DNA from: Corallium rubrum
Taxonomy: Eukaryota; Cnidaria; Anthozoa; Scleralcyonacea; Coralliidae
Direction of reading: 5' to 3'
Length of the DNA: 64,000 nt
Assembly (NCBI GenBank): GCA_964035015.1
Contig: CAXIUP010000256.1
Span: 118,501-182,500, forward strand
The position numbers were made by a program, and so were the translations under genes. The first letter of the stretch is position 1. Each line of letters opens with the position of its first letter. Below, piece by piece: positions 61,501 through 64,000 of the stretch. The notes below the pieces were generated by a model, which worked only from the letters and a program-made list of their open reading frames with translations, was not told the DNA's origin and did not search any database.

Positions 61501-63578
61501 ATTTTGTGCCAGCACTATGGCAACAATGGCTGGCACAATAGCCAGTCGAAGTCTGCCAGTATAGCCACTTTCAACTATTCAATATTTCCCACAAATAGAA
61601 AGAGCACAAAAAGGGACTTTTACTGACTTTTTAAAAAATATATTTTACAAAATGGCCATTGATAGCCGTTTAACCGTCCTGACTCTGATCACATGAGAAT
61701 TCACGGCACCTCTTCTGGGCATTCCTTGGGTCACAATAACTTGTACATTGCTTGTTTTTTTGTTTGAGTTCTTAGATAGTTTATGGGTGCCAAATGGTAA
61801 CTGTTGCCTGCTTGGAGTCACTCTCGAGTGTACACAGATATTGCGCTAGTTACTCACCTTTTTAAGGATGTCTCTATGTGGGGCATAGGGGACTTCATCT
61901 AAAGTTGGCTTTGTACTATCATATCCAATAGTGATATAGTTGTAAATGGATGGTGAAAGAACAGATGGTGGATCCCCACCAAAGATTAATGAAACAGCAA
62001 ATGCCCTTCCTGCCATATAATATTCATGACTATTCAGCTTATTGGCATTGTGTGTCAATACATATGCTCCCACATTGGCTGTTTTTTTGAAAACACCTGA
62101 ACATTCCACAACATTATTCCTAAGCAACCTTAGGAAATCTCGTCTTGGTCCTTTGTCATCAACAGTGTTCATGCTATCAGTGAACTTTACCTATATGAAC
62201 ACAAAATGTCAATGAACTAAGTATGTGCTGCTGTGCATACTGTGTAGTAATGGCCTTGCATGCTTAAACATTTAGATTAAAATTTTGGCAGAACACTATC
62301 ATATTCAAAATTTGAAACTTCCACACACTGTAATTGCCTGTGAGATTCCTGTCAGTTGGTATTTGGTACATGAAAATATAGTTCAACATTACACCCCTAA
62401 ATGTCACTTAAAGTGTTTAGTTAATACATGTATACAGTTTAAAATTTATAATTATACTGTACAAAATTTATAGTATCCAGTATAAAATGATGGAAGGAAT
62501 GTTACATAAAGTAATTAATAAAATAAAATGATAGGTCTCCAAGTGGTGTTACAATACAAGTACAAATGAGCTCAGTGAATAGCAAATGATAATTTTGTCC
62601 AACTCTAACTGAAATGATGGATACAGATAATCCTCTTTTCAAGCTACAACAAACAGCTTGCTGCAATCCCTTTATTAATGCCGTTCGTACAAGAAGAATT
62701 AATAATGGCTTGAGAACCATTTCAGAAAATATGCCTCTGAAATATTCATCTGTGAATCTTGTACGCGGTCAAAAAATTTGTTGCTCACAGTGGTTGCTGC
62801 AAAAAGCTATTAATATCAGACTAGTGAGGCAAGTTCTACAACTCAAACAGAAATGATTTCAGATGAAGAAATACCTCAAACAGACCAAGATTTCACCAAT
62901 AACTAGGGTAAATATATAAGAGAGTATAATTATACCATTTTAAAATGATAGACTATGCTTATCCTCAGTGGACATGAAAATACACAAAACCATGATTTTG
63001 AATGGCCTGCTTGGTATATTGTAATTGCTGCATCTCTACAACAATACGAGATCCCATCCTGATTTTTTTTGTGAAAGATCCACTGATTATTAATGAGTAT
63101 TATGACAAAACAGAAAAAAAATTTTAAAAATGGTTTTTCAAATATCAAAGTTTGAAATGTTGAAATTTAGCTATCTCATATTTTCCCCTGAATGTTTCTA
63201 AAAATGCAAGATGTGTAAATCGCAGTTCAAGAGCGTCATTGTGACAATAAACATGGCTTCTTGATTGGCAGTCAGGTTGTCGAACCAGCATAAAGGTCAA
63301 AAATTAAAAGTATAAATATCTTGACTTAAATCTCTTCTGGCTAACACTGGTTTGGTGCAAAAAAGTGTTTACTTTACGTAAGTGTTCCAATTTTCCATAC
63401 CTGAAAATCCATTGTATCATCTACATTTTGCTGTGTCATCTCTCTCACAAAGCTTTTCCATGGTTTGGATCTTCTAATGACTAACACAACAGACTTAGTA
63501 AATGATGTAGCTGAGCTAATATGTTGCTGTAATAATGTAGGTGCATCGAGCACATCATCACATAAAGGAACATCATCC
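58530..63578 (-). CDS. HECT-domain protein, 3' five exons, 5' end beyond the window
   Basis: Predicted ubiquitin ligase. Reverse-strand exons 63578-63401, 62190-61858, 61390-61227, 59207-58969, 58816-58530, total 1201 nt, consistent with one base left from an upstream exon. HECT N-lobe words: VDDKGPRRDFLRLL, FAVSLIFGGDPPSVLSP and PYAPHRDILKK. Last exon: FASGSEEKPMLGWG and the catalytic cysteine in LPQARTCGPTILLP, 34 residues before the end. Same domain type as the gene at 5486-10145 but clearly diverged; no CUE or zinc finger is seen in the visible part. Phases agree throughout and no stops occur. Its fourth intron holds two fold-back elements and a MITE. Whether the gene starts just right of the window is unknown. 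Confidence 0.87.
59346..59502. mobile_element. Palindromic MITE, about 157 bp
   Basis: TACTAGCATAGGTAGCCCAA and ATTCAGTCATGACACGAGTA on the left mirror their counterparts on the right, with ACGACAGACAGT/ACTGTCTGTCGT near the centre. Nearly perfect hairpin. Confidence 0.85.
59512..60558. mobile_element. Fold-back element of about 1 kb with an insertion in its right arm
   Basis: AATACAACCAGAAGTCCAAC at 59519 mirrors GTTGGACCTCTGGTTGTATT ending near 60550. Arms of about 400 bp meet near 59920 (CTAGGAGTAGATTTTGAGAA against its mirror). The right arm carries about 220 extra bp (60300-60520) that itself contains an inverted repeat, GCAATCCTGGCAAGTT against AACTTGCCAGGATTGC. No coding capacity. Confidence 0.85.
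60714..61084. mobile_element. MITE with GAAACAAGTTT words and TAA duplication
   Basis: TAA-AGCCCTGCATACACT at the left against AGTGTATGCCAGGCT-TAA at the right. Subterminal iterations of TTTCCGAAAC/GTTTCGGAAA words lie on both sides. Shares end sequence and TAA target with the element at 57471. Confidence 0.75.
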
Positions 63579-63659
63579 CTTAGAACAGATAAATAAAATA
63601 AACAGGTAAGATACAGTACTGCTCTGCCTCAGAATTAAAATGAAAGACGCATTACAAAC

Positions 63660-64000
63660 ACATGCAAAATGCAAGCTGAGAGATTTTGGAACACGTTCAG
63701 AACGTGTTCGGACGTGTTCGGAACAAGGGTTGGAAGCACTGATCTCTATATAAACTGGATTGTTTGTCTGGCTCCAAAAATGAAGTCAGTGAAGATGACA
63801 ATTATAAACTATTACTACTCTTTAAAGCCCGCAAAGAGTATTGGACAGGGAGTACAGTAGTAAGATGGTGGATCTGGCTTCAAAATTTTAATTGCTGGAC
63901 AGAAGGAATCCGCTATCCATTATATATGTATACTGTCGATCAGTGGTTGGAACTCGTTCTAAATGAGTTCCAGAACTCATTCTAAATGAGTTCCAGAACA
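63660..64000. other. Window edge with iterated AACACGTTC / GAGTTCCAGAAC words
   Basis: GGAACACGTTCAGAACGTG and TCGGACGTGTTCGGAAC at 63689-63725 and GAGTTCCAGAAC twice at 63965-64000 suggest subterminal repeats of an element continuing beyond the window. No exon of the HECT gene was recognised here. Confidence 0.35.

Noticed and set aside
61440-61545. Short inverted repeat as a tRNA or SINE
   Set aside because: Only a GTGCCAGCACTATGG/CCATTG-type partial palindrome; no cloverleaf or polymerase III boxes.

Overview
This is intron-rich, repeat-laden animal nuclear DNA, most likely from an anthozoan cnidarian such as a stony coral. The signs are GT-AG introns with short exons, a cnidarian-like large-subunit rRNA tail, HECT/CUE and DDE-integrase families typical of cnidarians and fishes, and many retroelement types (R2, Penelope-like, CR1/L2-like LINEs) in close nesting. 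The taxon is inferred from protein and rRNA character only. No bacterial operon, CRISPR or prokaryotic feature is present. Multi-exon models were assembled by hand from splice sites and checked for reading-frame phase.

Layout. 0.2-1.4 kb: minisatellite. 1.7-4.1 kb (+): three-exon DDE integrase-core gene. 5.5-10.1 kb (-): complete seven-exon HECT E3 ligase gene with zinc finger and CUE domain. 10.5-11.0 kb: displaced 28S rRNA 3' end. 12.56-22.98 kb: a complete Mutator-like (MULE) DNA transposon with 9-bp target duplication, minisatellite-built inverted termini and an eight-exon transposase, invaded by a fold-back element that is itself split by a LINE fragment. 23.3-34.7 kb (-): a second MULE-type transposase gene, damaged, whose 5' exons encode an OTU-like protease and SUMO-interaction-like motifs. 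Its largest intron holds a nearly full-length LINE with a 2A-like peptide. 35.7-40.4 kb: a piece of 28S rRNA running into an R2 retrotransposon that begins with a predicted HDV-like ribozyme and is interrupted inside its reverse transcriptase by a truncated Penelope-like element. 40.6-54.5 kb (+): a third MULE-type gene encoding Ulp1-like protease, proline-rich repeats, two C2H2 fingers, a FLYWCH/FAR1-like domain, transposase, SWIM and PHD finger, with kilobases of microsatellite in its introns. 56.2-57.3 kb (+): intronless integrase-core gene. 58.5-63.6 kb (-): second HECT-type gene, running off the right edge.

Two themes stand out. First, the pair 'integrase (+) then HECT ligase (-), tail to tail, 1.2-1.4 kb apart' occurs twice, at both ends of the window, which suggests a recurring two-gene unit. 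Second, the transposon-type genes repeatedly carry ubiquitin/SUMO-pathway domains (HECT, OTU, Ulp1, SIM-like motifs). Both are inferences from architecture and need database comparison.
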